This document shows positions 22,895 through 31,263 of a stretch of DNA of 39,794 nucleotides, in pieces (the stretch's first letter is position 1; each line of letters opens with the position of its first letter). Under the pieces are notes generated by a model that had not been told where the DNA came from, did not search any database, and was given only the letters and a program-made list of their open reading frames with translations. Position numbers and translations under genes: made by a program. The DNA is from a virus, in the IMG/VR virus record IMGVR_UViG_3300044712_001626, positions 1 through 39,794 of that record. The stretch is one strand, 5' to 3'.

Positions 22895-23544
22895 ACCCTG
22901 CCCTGCGCCAGCTCCGCGACGGCGTTACCGCCCACATCGCCGAGGATCCGACCGTCATCACGCCCTACCGATGCGCCCTCATCGACGATGGGTTCGGGGG
23001 GTTCGTTAGGAGCGGAACCGCGGCGGCCCAAGCGAAGGCCCGGGTCAGGATCCAGCACGAAAGCGGTGGCGTACAGGCCAACGGCGTCAAGCCGGCCGGC
23101 CTCGATACGAATCTCTCGCTCTACATCCTCACCGACTACCACCTCCCGCTTCTCGAGGGAGATACCTTTTCCTATCTCGGGTTCACCTGGACCGTCGGCC
23201 CCGTGAATTCTTTCTCTCGCCACGGCGGCATCTACAAATCCGAGGCGCCCCTCGTGAAGGGATTGGCCGTTCCCGTATCGATCCCCATAGCATTCACCGC
23301 AACGGCCATCAGCGACACCGCCATCGACCTTACCTGGTCCGATACGGGGGCGGTCGACATGTACGCCGTTGAGCGAAGGGCGGGGGCGGGCGCTTTCACC
23401 ATCATCGGGACGGTGGCCGCGACCGCCTTGGTTTACCACGACACCGGACTTGTCCCCGAGACCGCGTATACCTACCGGCTCAGCACCATCCCGTCGAACT
23501 ATCTCGCGGAAGACGACGCAACCACCGAGGAGACTCCATCATGA
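22891..23544 (+). CDS. Head closure protein with C-terminal fibronectin III domain
   Basis: The 217-residue product overlaps its neighbours on both sides (ATGA). Residues 1-125 are a small beta-barrel-like domain with LSLYILTDYHLPLLEGDTF and FTWTVGPVNSF, fitting a head-closure (stopper) protein. Residues about 127-205 form a fibronectin type III domain: PIAFTATAISDTAIDLTWSD, then YAVERRAG and GLVPETAYTYRLSTI. Fibronectin or Ig-like domains on virion proteins are usually surface exposed and bind cell-surface carbohydrates. The fusion to a neck protein is noteworthy. Confidence 0.7.
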   Translation: MNPALRQLRDGVTAHIAEDPTVITPYRCALIDDGFGGFVRSGTAAAQAKARVRIQHESGGVQANGVKPAGLDTNLSLYILTDYHLPLLEGDTFSYLGFTWTVGPVNSFSRHGGIYKSEAPLVKGLAVPVSIPIAFTATAISDTAIDLTWSDTGAVDMYAVERRAGAGAFTIIGTVAATALVYHDTGLVPETAYTYRLSTIPSNYLAEDDATTEETPS

Positions 23545-24014
23545 TCAAGATCGACTCCCCGCTTGAAATCGGGATCGCTGGAACCATCGCCCTGGCAGCC
23601 CTAGGCCTTCTCCTCCTCTTCCTGCGCTGGTTCCTGGGGCGCGGTGGCCGCCTGAAGGGGAAAGACGGTGAGATCGGCATGGGAGCGGGAGCGTCAGAAC
23701 CTGCGGCGCCCGCTGCCGCGCCTGCCTGCGCGCCCTATGTCGCGGAGCATACCGCCATCCTCACCCGGATCGAGAAGAAGCTCGAGGATATGGACGAGGC
23801 CAGGATGGCAGCGCGCCAAGGCGCGGCCGAGTCGAACAAGGCCATGCTCAAGATGGTCAAGCAGCTCGCCTATTCCCAGGACGCGGTCATCGACGCCATG
23901 CAGGAGGCGCAATTCGGGAACGGTAACCTGAAAAAGGCCCGGGAGGCCCTGGCCGAATGCGGCGACGTCCGGGAGGGGTTCCTCATCGACCAGCTCATGG
24001 TGGCAGGGGGCTGA
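23541..24014 (+). CDS. Membrane-anchored coiled-coil protein in the neck gene cluster
   Basis: The 157-residue product overlaps the previous gene (ATGA). One hydrophobic helix lies at about residues 11-31 (IAGTIALAALGLLLLFLRWF), followed by a basic linker, an Ala/Pro-rich stretch and a coiled-coil part with ILTRIEKKLEDMDEAR (about 74-89) and MLKMVKQLAYSQDAVIDAM. It is unusual to find a membrane protein between neck genes. It may be a moron or a virion component that enters the host membrane at infection. No family is recognised. Confidence 0.65.
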   Translation: MIKIDSPLEIGIAGTIALAALGLLLLFLRWFLGRGGRLKGKDGEIGMGAGASEPAAPAAAPACAPYVAEHTAILTRIEKKLEDMDEARMAARQGAAESNKAMLKMVKQLAYSQDAVIDAMQEAQFGNGNLKKAREALAECGDVREGFLIDQLMVAGG

Positions 24015-24016
24015 CC

Positions 24017-24355
24017 GTGGATATCAAGTCAGACATGGAACAGGGGAACGTCCACCATCCCAGCATCCCAGCTTCCGGAACTGTCGCGGTAGACAGGAGC
24101 CTCGATCAATTCCAGGGGAGTCAGCATCGAATATCCGGAGGCATCGCGCTTCCTGGGTCCGCTTCCGACTTATCCGGAAATGGCATAGGCGGTACAGCCG
24201 GAGGCCAAGGCGCGTACATCCGCAACCCGGTCGCGGATCGGCCCATGCTGACGCATTTCGAAGCCCTGGACGCGATTTCGCGCCTTTCGTCCGTTCTCGT
24301 AGTGGATCTCAAGTACCGGGAGACAGTGGACAATCCGAGGGTCTTCAATGGCTGA
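24017..24355 (+). CDS. Hypothetical protein in the neck cluster
   Basis: GTG 24017 lies two bases after the previous TGA and follows a G-rich stretch. The 112-residue product begins MDIKSDMEQGNVHHPSIP, is Gly/Ser/Ala-rich in the middle and ends with FEALDAISRLSSVLVVDLKY. It overlaps the next ATG. No family is recognised; the composition suggests an extended or flexible N-terminal part. Confidence 0.55.
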   Translation: MDIKSDMEQGNVHHPSIPASGTVAVDRSLDQFQGSQHRISGGIALPGSASDLSGNGIGGTAGGQGAYIRNPVADRPMLTHFEALDAISRLSSVLVVDLKYRETVDNPRVFNG

Positions 24356-24707
24356 AACTGTGGGCCAGAACATCGAAGCCATTTTCGCTCGGAAGCGGGC
24401 GGCCGTGGTCATGCTCTGCCTCAATTACGCCGGGCTCATTCTCGCGGAATTCCGGCAGCGCCAGGGAAACGGACAGGGGCCTGGGGAATTCTGGGACAAC
24501 CAGACGACCGCGGCCGCGCGGACTGTTTTCTCGGACGCTTTTGTTGAGGACGACGAGCTCGGTTTCTTCATCGCCCACATGGTCGAATACGGGGTCTACC
24601 TCGAACTGGCGAACGACCGCGCGCATGAAGCGCTCCGCCCGCTCATCGAGAAATTCTATCCTCCGTTCCGTAAGGACCTCGAGGAAATCTACGGAGCCGC
24701 CACATGA
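24348..24707 (+). CDS. HK97 gp10-like neck/tail protein
   Basis: The 119-residue product has the features of the HK97 gp10 / minor tail completion group: an N-terminal helix with NIEAIFARKRAAVVM, FWDNQTTAAARTVF, and ELGFFIAHMVEYGVYLELAN followed by ALRPLIEKFYPPFRKDLEEI. Such proteins join head and tail or finish the tail. Start and stop overlap both neighbours. Family assignment is from length, order and the hMVxYGxYLE pattern. Confidence 0.75.
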   Translation: MAETVGQNIEAIFARKRAAVVMLCLNYAGLILAEFRQRQGNGQGPGEFWDNQTTAAARTVFSDAFVEDDELGFFIAHMVEYGVYLELANDRAHEALRPLIEKFYPPFRKDLEEIYGAAT

Positions 24708-25060
24708 TCACGAAAATCGTGGCCAAGCTAAAGACGGGGAGCATCAAGAACGTCGTGCCCTTCGGGACGAAGCCGGCCGCCATTCCCTACGTCGTCGTGA
24801 AGCAGGAGCCGGCACGGGGGAACGAGACGCGGTTTCGGATCATTGCGCACATGGTCCAGGGCGCGCAGGTCGCGCTCAATGACTACATCTTTCACGAACT
24901 CTCGCATCTTTTGACCGGGTTCGAGGCGGATGATTCGAACACGAACCATTTCAAAATCGAGGAGCCGAACGAGAAAGAATGGTCGGGTGTTGCCGCTGTA
25001 TCGGACGACAACACGATATCGATGGAGCGGAGTTTTTATGCGCCGCTATTGCTTTTCTAG
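24704..25060 (+). CDS. Tail terminator-like protein
   Basis: The 118-residue alpha/beta product overlaps the gp10-like gene (ATGA) and precedes the tail tube gene by nine bases, the normal position of the tail terminator (lambda gpU-like). It has AIPYVVVKQEP and TRFRIIAHMVQ strands, a helix LNDYIFHELSHLLTGFE and a final strand. Proteins of this group form a hexameric cap that stops tail growth. Identification is by position, length and fold-like pattern. Confidence 0.65.
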   Translation: MITKIVAKLKTGSIKNVVPFGTKPAAIPYVVVKQEPARGNETRFRIIAHMVQGAQVALNDYIFHELSHLLTGFEADDSNTNHFKIEEPNEKEWSGVAAVSDDNTISMERSFYAPLLLF

Positions 25061-25069
25061 GAGGACATC

Positions 25070-25993
25070 ATGGCTCTGAAATCTTCGGCCAAGTATGTGC
25101 GGGGCATATCGCGCGTCCGCTTCATACCTCACAACGGAAACGGGACGTTCCCGGGAGCCACCTCGGCTCTGGGAGGCGTCTGGGGTGGGGCCGGTCCATT
25201 CGACTTCACGGCGGCCCACGCGGTCATCTCGGCGGTCCCGATCAAGCTCAAGCTCGACAACGGCACCGAGATCTCCGACACGATGGATCTGTCGGGAGCC
25301 GACGAAGACGCGGTCACCGCTGCCGATTGGGTAGCCGCGTTCACCGCGGCTACTGTCGGCGGAGGCTGGACGAACTCGGTAGACGGAACCACGGGCAGGA
25401 TCAAGGTCGTGAACTCCTCCGGCGTCTATGCCCAGGTCTACGGCCTGGCCGCTGAACTCGCTGGCTTCGGGCGCGGCATCGGCGCCTCGTTCCTCAAGTC
25501 CGACACCCTCGAGTCAATCACCGTCGTCCCGAACAAGAAGGCGGACGAGACCGACACGGTCACGGATGCCAACGGGAACGACACCGACTGCATCATCGAG
25601 GGATACTTCAAGGGCGCGACCGGTGCGCTCTCCGACACCGTCGAGGACTTCTACTTGATGCGCCTGTTCTCGGGCGGCGCCATCGACACCAATGGGGCCT
25701 TCTCCTTCCCAAATTCCAATTCGGTGAAGCCGTACTTCGCCATCGAGATCTACAATCCCTACTACGGCGAGGGCGAGAACAAATCCGGCGAGATGCTCGG
25801 ATACGTGAAGACGACCGTCTTCAACTGCGTCGGCGACATGGGCGACGACAGCCTGGGCAAGAGCTGGAAAAAGAAAAGCTACACCTACACCGCGACGACC
25901 TACAAGAACGCGGAGGGAGTCGAGCAGACGGCCGTGAAGTACGAGTACCTCACGCTCGCGCAGTACGCCGCCCTGGCGATCGATACGGTGTAG
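25070..25993 (+). CDS. Major tail (tube) protein
   Basis: ATG 25070 follows AGGAGGACATC, one of the strongest ribosome-binding sites in the window, as expected for an abundant structural protein. The 307-residue product is Gly/Thr/Asp-rich beta structure with VKPYFAIEIYNPYYGEGENK and VGDMGDDSLGKSWKKKSYTY; the latter pattern is common to siphoviral tube proteins. An internal region (about residues 60-135) resembles an inserted beta domain. It is followed by chaperone and tape measure genes, confirming the role. Confidence 0.85.
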   Translation: MALKSSAKYVRGISRVRFIPHNGNGTFPGATSALGGVWGGAGPFDFTAAHAVISAVPIKLKLDNGTEISDTMDLSGADEDAVTAADWVAAFTAATVGGGWTNSVDGTTGRIKVVNSSGVYAQVYGLAAELAGFGRGIGASFLKSDTLESITVVPNKKADETDTVTDANGNDTDCIIEGYFKGATGALSDTVEDFYLMRLFSGGAIDTNGAFSFPNSNSVKPYFAIEIYNPYYGEGENKSGEMLGYVKTTVFNCVGDMGDDSLGKSWKKKSYTYTATTYKNAEGVEQTAVKYEYLTLAQYAALAIDTV

Positions 25994-25995
25994 TC

Positions 25996-26709
25996 GTGAT
26001 TGTTGCACGGTGGGCCCGGAAGGGGCGGAAAGAGAAGACCGCGATCGAACAGATCGAGACCGCGGAGAACCATCTCCTCTCTGTGCCCTGGAAGGGCTCG
26101 CCGTGCATGGTCATGGTCCGTGAATTAAGCGACATCCAGATTCAGAGCATTGGGAATATTTCTCTCATTGAAACCGACGAATTCGTGTGGAGCAAGGGAA
26201 AGGTAAAGACGACGTGGGCGGAGCGCCTCGCCTACGCCGACAAGATGGCTCTCGTATGCAGGGCCGCCCTTGTCTCCCCATCCTATGATGAAATCTTTGC
26301 GGCCATAGGGAAGAACGCATTCAACGCTGACGTGAAGGCACAGATCGAACATATCGGAAAGCTCTTGAACGAAATGCCGGCCGGTCCAGCACGCCAGGAG
26401 CTTGAGGCGAGCCGCGACGCGCTCCGATGCGCCTGGGACTTTATCCTCCCCGAAGACTTCATGGCTGGGATCGTCGAGTATTCTCTCGGGATCGGGAAGT
26501 CAGACATCAAGAAGGTGACTGAGGACATGCTTTACTCAGCGGCCGTCCTTGCAGAGCGCGGGCATAAGGCTCCGCATGAATACATACATGGCGCCTTTTC
26601 CATGTTTAACATCCGCGATATTGATTCCCAAGCATGGGTCATCTACGACAAGCGCGTAGCCGAGTACCGCGAAGAAGCGAAGCAAAGGCAGGGCGACGAT
26701 GGCAATTGA
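25996..26709 (+). CDS. Tail assembly chaperone
   Basis: The GTG start lies two bases after the tube gene stop. The 237-residue helical protein sits between the tube and tape measure genes, the position of gpG-type chaperones that bind the tape measure during tail assembly. No programmed frameshift product is evident: the next frame is entered directly by the tape measure ATG at 26699 and there is no slippery run with a gpGT-like extension. Identification is by position and helical make-up. Confidence 0.65.
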   Translation: MIVARWARKGRKEKTAIEQIETAENHLLSVPWKGSPCMVMVRELSDIQIQSIGNISLIETDEFVWSKGKVKTTWAERLAYADKMALVCRAALVSPSYDEIFAAIGKNAFNADVKAQIEHIGKLLNEMPAGPARQELEASRDALRCAWDFILPEDFMAGIVEYSLGIGKSDIKKVTEDMLYSAAVLAERGHKAPHEYIHGAFSMFNIRDIDSQAWVIYDKRVAEYREEAKQRQGDDGN

Positions 26710-29467
26710 TGCTGGTTCGATTGCGAGCGAAGTTCGAATAAAGCTTGATTTACTCCAGAAAGATATATCCGAGGTTAATAAGTCATTCGACAAACTTGGA
26801 AAAGATATAGCGCAAAATTCAAAAACGTATTCAGAAACCACGGGAGCAAAATATAAAACCGCATTGAAGGAAGTCGCACAGGAAACGAATAAGGCATCGG
26901 ACGCGTTCGCAAAACTGAACTCAGTGGCTGGTTCATTCGGAATAGGCGTATCGATCGCGGCGGCGATCAACTACATCAAAGGTGCCGTCGTCGAGTTCTC
27001 GAAAGCCGAGCAGGCAGCTCAGACGCTAGACCGCGCTCTTCAGCTGAAAGGCCTCGATTCAGCAAGAGCCGGCCTTGTCGATCTTGCCGAGAAGCTTCAG
27101 CGCGTCGGCGTAGAAGATGCCGATGTTACGAAGCAACTTGAGGCCCAGCTCATCGCCTCAGGAAGAAGCGAATCGCAGACGAAGGCATTGATCGTTGCCT
27201 CGGCTGGATTATCTTCTGTTACAGGCGACAGCCTTAGCGGAAGCCTTGAGGCTCTCAATAAAACTCTTGAAGGAGTATCTCCTCGAAGCGCCGAGCTGAA
27301 GGCGATCATGGGAGATCTCACCGTTGAAGAATTAAAAAATGGCGAAGGAATCAAGCGTGTCATTGAAAACTATTCCGCATTCATCGGGAAAACTGGTTCA
27401 ACCGCTGTCGCCCTCAAGCAAGTAAAATTCGCGCTTGACGATGTAACCGAAGCCGTCGGCGGAGCGGCATCCGGTGGGGTTAAGAAAGCTGCGCCTCTCA
27501 TCGTAGAAATGGCGCAATCGTTCGAGAAGCTCATTCCTAAGCTCGCGCAGGGATACAAGGACTTCCTTCAGCTCAAGGGAGTGTTCGCCGTTCTCGCGCC
27601 GATCATGGCTCCCGTGGCGGCGGCTATTGCCGGATTCGGCGGGGCATTCCAGGTTATCGCAGCGCTTATTCGCGGAGATATTCCAGGGGCATTGAATAGG
27701 CTCGGGAAAACTGCGCTCGATGTAATCGGGCAGCTACTCACCCCGATCAAGTCTGTCGTCGATATGGCAATCGGTGGAATCAATCTCATCATCGGCGGAT
27801 TGAATAAAATCCCAGGGATGAAAAAGATCGACCTTGTCAAGGAATTCAACTTTTTCGGGTTGACCGATCAGATGAAAAAATGGGGCGATGAACTTGATGC
27901 CTCGTATAGCAAAATCCTGAAGAACGCCGGGATCGCAACGGATGGATTGGATGCAACAAAAAGCGCAGCCGAAAGAGCGGCGGAGGCGTTGCAAAGGCTG
28001 AAGGACCTCCAAAAAGAAAATGCAGAACTTGCCAAGTCCATTATCGATGGTCAGAAATCTGAGGCAGTAAAGCTCTACGAACAATGGTCGAAACTAGCCC
28101 AGACCCCAGCCGCGAATGGCGAGCTTGAAAAAGAGCGGCAAGAAGCGCTCTTAATCCTCACAAAGCTTATTAAAGAGGCGGCAGCTAAGGAAATTGCGGA
28201 CGCGAATAAGGTAGCTCAGGCGAAGATAGACGCCGACAAGAAAGCTGCTGATGCAAAATATGCTGCCTTCACCGATGCCATGGACTCAGAGCTTGAGGCT
28301 TATAGAAAGGCAAAAAAAGCAGAAGTCGACCAGGACGAGGCCGCTAAGGATAAAGAAAAGGAAATCGAAGATGAAGCGTTGAAAAAGAAGATCGACGCCT
28401 GGAATACATATTCTGATTACGCAATGAATATTCTTAATGCCATCGCCGACCTGGTAGTAGAAAATGAAAAACGAATTCTCGATAAAGACTTGGAAATACT
28501 TGAAAAAAGAATAGACGCCGAAGAGGACGCGGCAGACGAAATATACGAGAATCAGACCAAGGCGGCTGAGGAAGCATACCGTGCTCAGACGAAAGCCGCC
28601 GAGAAATCATACCGCGACCAGCAGAAAGCCGCCGACGAAATGTTCTCCGGGCAGATGGATGCCCTCGAGGAATGGTATCAGCTTAGCCAAGATCTGATCG
28701 AATACGATGGCAAAACAAAAATGGAATCTCTCCAAGACCAACTGGATAAGGCCATCGCGGATGGGGATACCGTAAAGGCCTCCGAGATTCAAAAGCAAAT
28801 TGACTCTATCAATTTGCGCGTGGAATACGAGGCGAAGAAGAAGGCGCTTGAAGATGAGCAACGTGCCGCGAAGGAAGCGGCCGAGATAGCCTACGAGCAA
28901 CGCAAGGAAGCGCGCGAAAAAGCATACGATGAAGAAAAGACCGCGCGAGAGAAAGAAAACGAAGCAGCCAGAGAAGCGCGGGAAAAGAAGGCGCTCTACG
29001 ATAAGGCGATGCTTGAATATAAGTACGCGAAAACGAAGTGGGGATGGGATCTCGCTCAGGCTATTTCAAAAACTGGATTGGCCGTTTTGGAAGGGTTCAT
29101 TACTAGCAACTACGCAGGAAGCATTTATGCTGGCATATTAGGGGCGCTTCAAATAGCCTCTGTCGCCGGGGCTCAGCCTCAGCCTCCGGCTATGGCAACC
29201 GGCGGACTCGTCCTACCTTCAGGTGGTGGATCTGGGACGCCCGTCATGGCCGGTGATCGCGGCGGTGGCGATATCATGTTTGGAACGTCCGCGATGGGAT
29301 CTCCGCTTATGGATGCTTTCATTGAGAAGGTAGCTTCTAGGGCGGCAGAGAAGATGGCCTCAGCGACAAATATCACAATACACAACGTGATACCACTCGA
29401 TGGGAAAGTAATCGCGCAGTCAACCGTTCGATTCATCAACAACGGCCAGGTGAAGGTGAACCCATGA
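26699..29467 (+). CDS. Tail tape measure protein
   Basis: At 922 residues it is the longest structural gene. It begins with helical segments (LDLLQKDISEVNKSFDKLGK), has a hydrophobic central part (about residues 290-360, with VFAVLAPIMAPVAAAIAGFG) and a long charged coiled coil (about 400-800). Residues 616-649 are three copies of an 11-residue repeat (YENQTKAAEEA, YRAQTKAAEKS, YRDQQKAADEM). The C-terminus is Gly-rich and then VIPLDGKVIAQSTVRF. It sets tail length and probably passes through the host membrane. The gene is visibly richer in A and T than the head genes. It overlaps the chaperone gene by 11 bases. Confidence 0.92.
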   Translation: MAIDAGSIASEVRIKLDLLQKDISEVNKSFDKLGKDIAQNSKTYSETTGAKYKTALKEVAQETNKASDAFAKLNSVAGSFGIGVSIAAAINYIKGAVVEFSKAEQAAQTLDRALQLKGLDSARAGLVDLAEKLQRVGVEDADVTKQLEAQLIASGRSESQTKALIVASAGLSSVTGDSLSGSLEALNKTLEGVSPRSAELKAIMGDLTVEELKNGEGIKRVIENYSAFIGKTGSTAVALKQVKFALDDVTEAVGGAASGGVKKAAPLIVEMAQSFEKLIPKLAQGYKDFLQLKGVFAVLAPIMAPVAAAIAGFGGAFQVIAALIRGDIPGALNRLGKTALDVIGQLLTPIKSVVDMAIGGINLIIGGLNKIPGMKKIDLVKEFNFFGLTDQMKKWGDELDASYSKILKNAGIATDGLDATKSAAERAAEALQRLKDLQKENAELAKSIIDGQKSEAVKLYEQWSKLAQTPAANGELEKERQEALLILTKLIKEAAAKEIADANKVAQAKIDADKKAADAKYAAFTDAMDSELEAYRKAKKAEVDQDEAAKDKEKEIEDEALKKKIDAWNTYSDYAMNILNAIADLVVENEKRILDKDLEILEKRIDAEEDAADEIYENQTKAAEEAYRAQTKAAEKSYRDQQKAADEMFSGQMDALEEWYQLSQDLIEYDGKTKMESLQDQLDKAIADGDTVKASEIQKQIDSINLRVEYEAKKKALEDEQRAAKEAAEIAYEQRKEAREKAYDEEKTAREKENEAAREAREKKALYDKAMLEYKYAKTKWGWDLAQAISKTGLAVLEGFITSNYAGSIYAGILGALQIASVAGAQPQPPAMATGGLVLPSGGGSGTPVMAGDRGGGDIMFGTSAMGSPLMDAFIEKVASRAAEKMASATNITIHNVIPLDGKVIAQSTVRFINNGQVKVNP

Positions 29468-30255
29468 AAATACTCTTCGAGAACTACGCCTTGACCTCGG
29501 TCATCACCAGCCTCTACGCCTCAGCGAATTATTCACCCTATAACCTCATCCATATTTTCTTGCGGAAGCGGTATCAGAATACGGCGGGCGTGGACACGCT
29601 GACCTTCATGATGCCGGCCGATAAATCGGTCAACTGTTTTTACTTTGGATACCACAACGCCCTCGAAGCGTACCGGCTCACGGAGGACGGCGAAGAGCGC
29701 GTGACCGAGGACGGGTATACGCGGTCGATCTCATCGGCCGGAATGACGATCACGCTGAAGGATTATCTCGGTAATACGCTCTACACCGAGACCATGCTAT
29801 TGATTGAGCAATTTTACGCCCTCCACTTCGCTACCGTTGAGGGCGTGCGATCCATCGAGGTTTCCATCGATTGGACCGGCGTGGGCGCGGGGTACCTGGG
29901 CGGCGTCGGGTTCGGGATGGACTACACGATGCCGGACCCGATCGCCAACTGGCAGGACGGCGCGCTCGATAATTCCATCGTCGGCGAAAGTCTGACGGGC
30001 CAGGTTACGCAGACCCGCATCGAGCCGCTCATCGATCGGACCTTCAACTTCGCGCACGTCACGCGCGAGCAATACGCTGCGATCAAGGATTACATCAACG
30101 CCGTCGGGAACGGGCGCCCGTTCTGGATCGACTGTTTCGAGGGGGCCCCAGATCTCATGATCCCGATGTACGCGCGGATCATGGGCGGGATTCAGAGCCC
30201 TGCGCGCGAGGACAGAAAATATAGTTTCACGCTCAACTTCCGGGAGGCACGGTAA
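29464..30255 (+). CDS. Distal tail protein candidate
   Basis: The 263-residue product overlaps the tape measure stop (ATGA). It is beta-rich, with NLIHIFLRKRYQNTAG near the N-terminus, GVRSIEVSIDWTGVGAGYLG in the middle and a C-terminal domain NGRPFWIDCFEGAPDLMIPM. That last segment is typical of phage tail-tip proteins in which a strand pair packs against the tube end. It is followed by fibre genes. The role as a distal tail or adaptor protein is inferred from place and pattern. Confidence 0.65.
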   Translation: MKILFENYALTSVITSLYASANYSPYNLIHIFLRKRYQNTAGVDTLTFMMPADKSVNCFYFGYHNALEAYRLTEDGEERVTEDGYTRSISSAGMTITLKDYLGNTLYTETMLLIEQFYALHFATVEGVRSIEVSIDWTGVGAGYLGGVGFGMDYTMPDPIANWQDGALDNSIVGESLTGQVTQTRIEPLIDRTFNFAHVTREQYAAIKDYINAVGNGRPFWIDCFEGAPDLMIPMYARIMGGIQSPAREDRKYSFTLNFREAR

Positions 30256-31259
30256 TGGCAATCAATCGAGTACAAGAGCCCGCGAATCCTCCGACCGCGA
30301 TAGGCGACTGGACGAAGATCATCGCGGAGATGCGCGCCGTCGCCCTCGGGATCGAGATGCCCCTGCGCGTCATCGGTTCGAACATCGTGAAGGGCGCCGT
30401 GTTCCAGATCGGCGGGACGCTCTACCTCGCCGACGCCGATACCGCGATCTCGGGCAGCGCGTCGAACTACGTCAAAATCACGCCCTCCGGCGACGGGTCG
30501 GTATGCACCGCGTCTTTCGTCTCCTCGCTCACGGGCGTCGTTTGGAACTCGACCTATTGCGGATGGTACGACACGGGAAGTCCCGCGAGCTTCTACGAGT
30601 TCGATGAGGGCAAGGCGTTCACCGCCGGGCAGATCGCGGCGATCAGGCGTAACCGCGACGTGACGATCCCGATGGGGACGGGATGGCTCGCAGTTCTCGC
30701 GGCCGCGCTCGGGGCGAACTGGTCAAACGCTCTTGCTGCATCTGCTGGCGCTGGAATACTTGCTCAGCTCTTGACTGTTGACGGGGTTGGAAGCGGGCTT
30801 GATGCGGATCTGCTTGAAGGCCAGCATGCTGGTAATTCATCCGGGCAAATACCCATATCAAATGGCACGAGATGCGTGGGGCTTAATGCTGACAAAGTCG
30901 CAGGTATGTTAGTTTCAGGCGAAGCAGCATTAGATGCTTCCTGCTTAGCGGTAGGTTCAACGTTATCGGGAGGACAATCAATTCAAAGTTCTATCAAACC
31001 TAATGGAACTCTGCGCGGAACCAAAACATATTCTGAAATCGTTGCCGCTATATATCCATCAATAAATGCAACTTATAGAAATATCATATTGATCCATGGA
31101 GTTATAAGGCTCTCGGGAGCTTATGACATAGTAGTTGATTCTGTGGTATGGAACGGAGAAAACGCATTGCGGTTTTACGGGTTTAATTCTTCTGGCGGAG
31201 CAGTTACGACCGATATAGGGCTTGGTGGAACTACAGCGGTCGTATCATTGGCGTGGTGA
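30255..31259 (+). CDS. Tail fibre / receptor-binding candidate
   Basis: The ATG overlaps the previous stop (TAATG). The 334-residue product has an N-terminal tail-attachment part, a central domain (about 40-150), and from about residue 176 the fibre motif GLDADLLEGQHAGN, a hallmark of trimeric tail-fibre shafts. The last 150 residues are beta-rich and end in YGFNSSGGAVTTDIGLGG. From about base 30730 the DNA becomes clearly richer in A and T than the first half, suggesting that the tip was exchanged by recombination. It probably helps set host range. Confidence 0.75.
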   Translation: MAINRVQEPANPPTAIGDWTKIIAEMRAVALGIEMPLRVIGSNIVKGAVFQIGGTLYLADADTAISGSASNYVKITPSGDGSVCTASFVSSLTGVVWNSTYCGWYDTGSPASFYEFDEGKAFTAGQIAAIRRNRDVTIPMGTGWLAVLAAALGANWSNALAASAGAGILAQLLTVDGVGSGLDADLLEGQHAGNSSGQIPISNGTRCVGLNADKVAGMLVSGEAALDASCLAVGSTLSGGQSIQSSIKPNGTLRGTKTYSEIVAAIYPSINATYRNIILIHGVIRLSGAYDIVVDSVVWNGENALRFYGFNSSGGAVTTDIGLGGTTAVVSLAW

Positions 31260-31263
31260 TTTA

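Noticed and set aside
25996-26720. Programmed frameshift in the tail chaperone gene
   Set aside because: No slippery heptamer or gpGT-like extension frame was found before the tape measure start.
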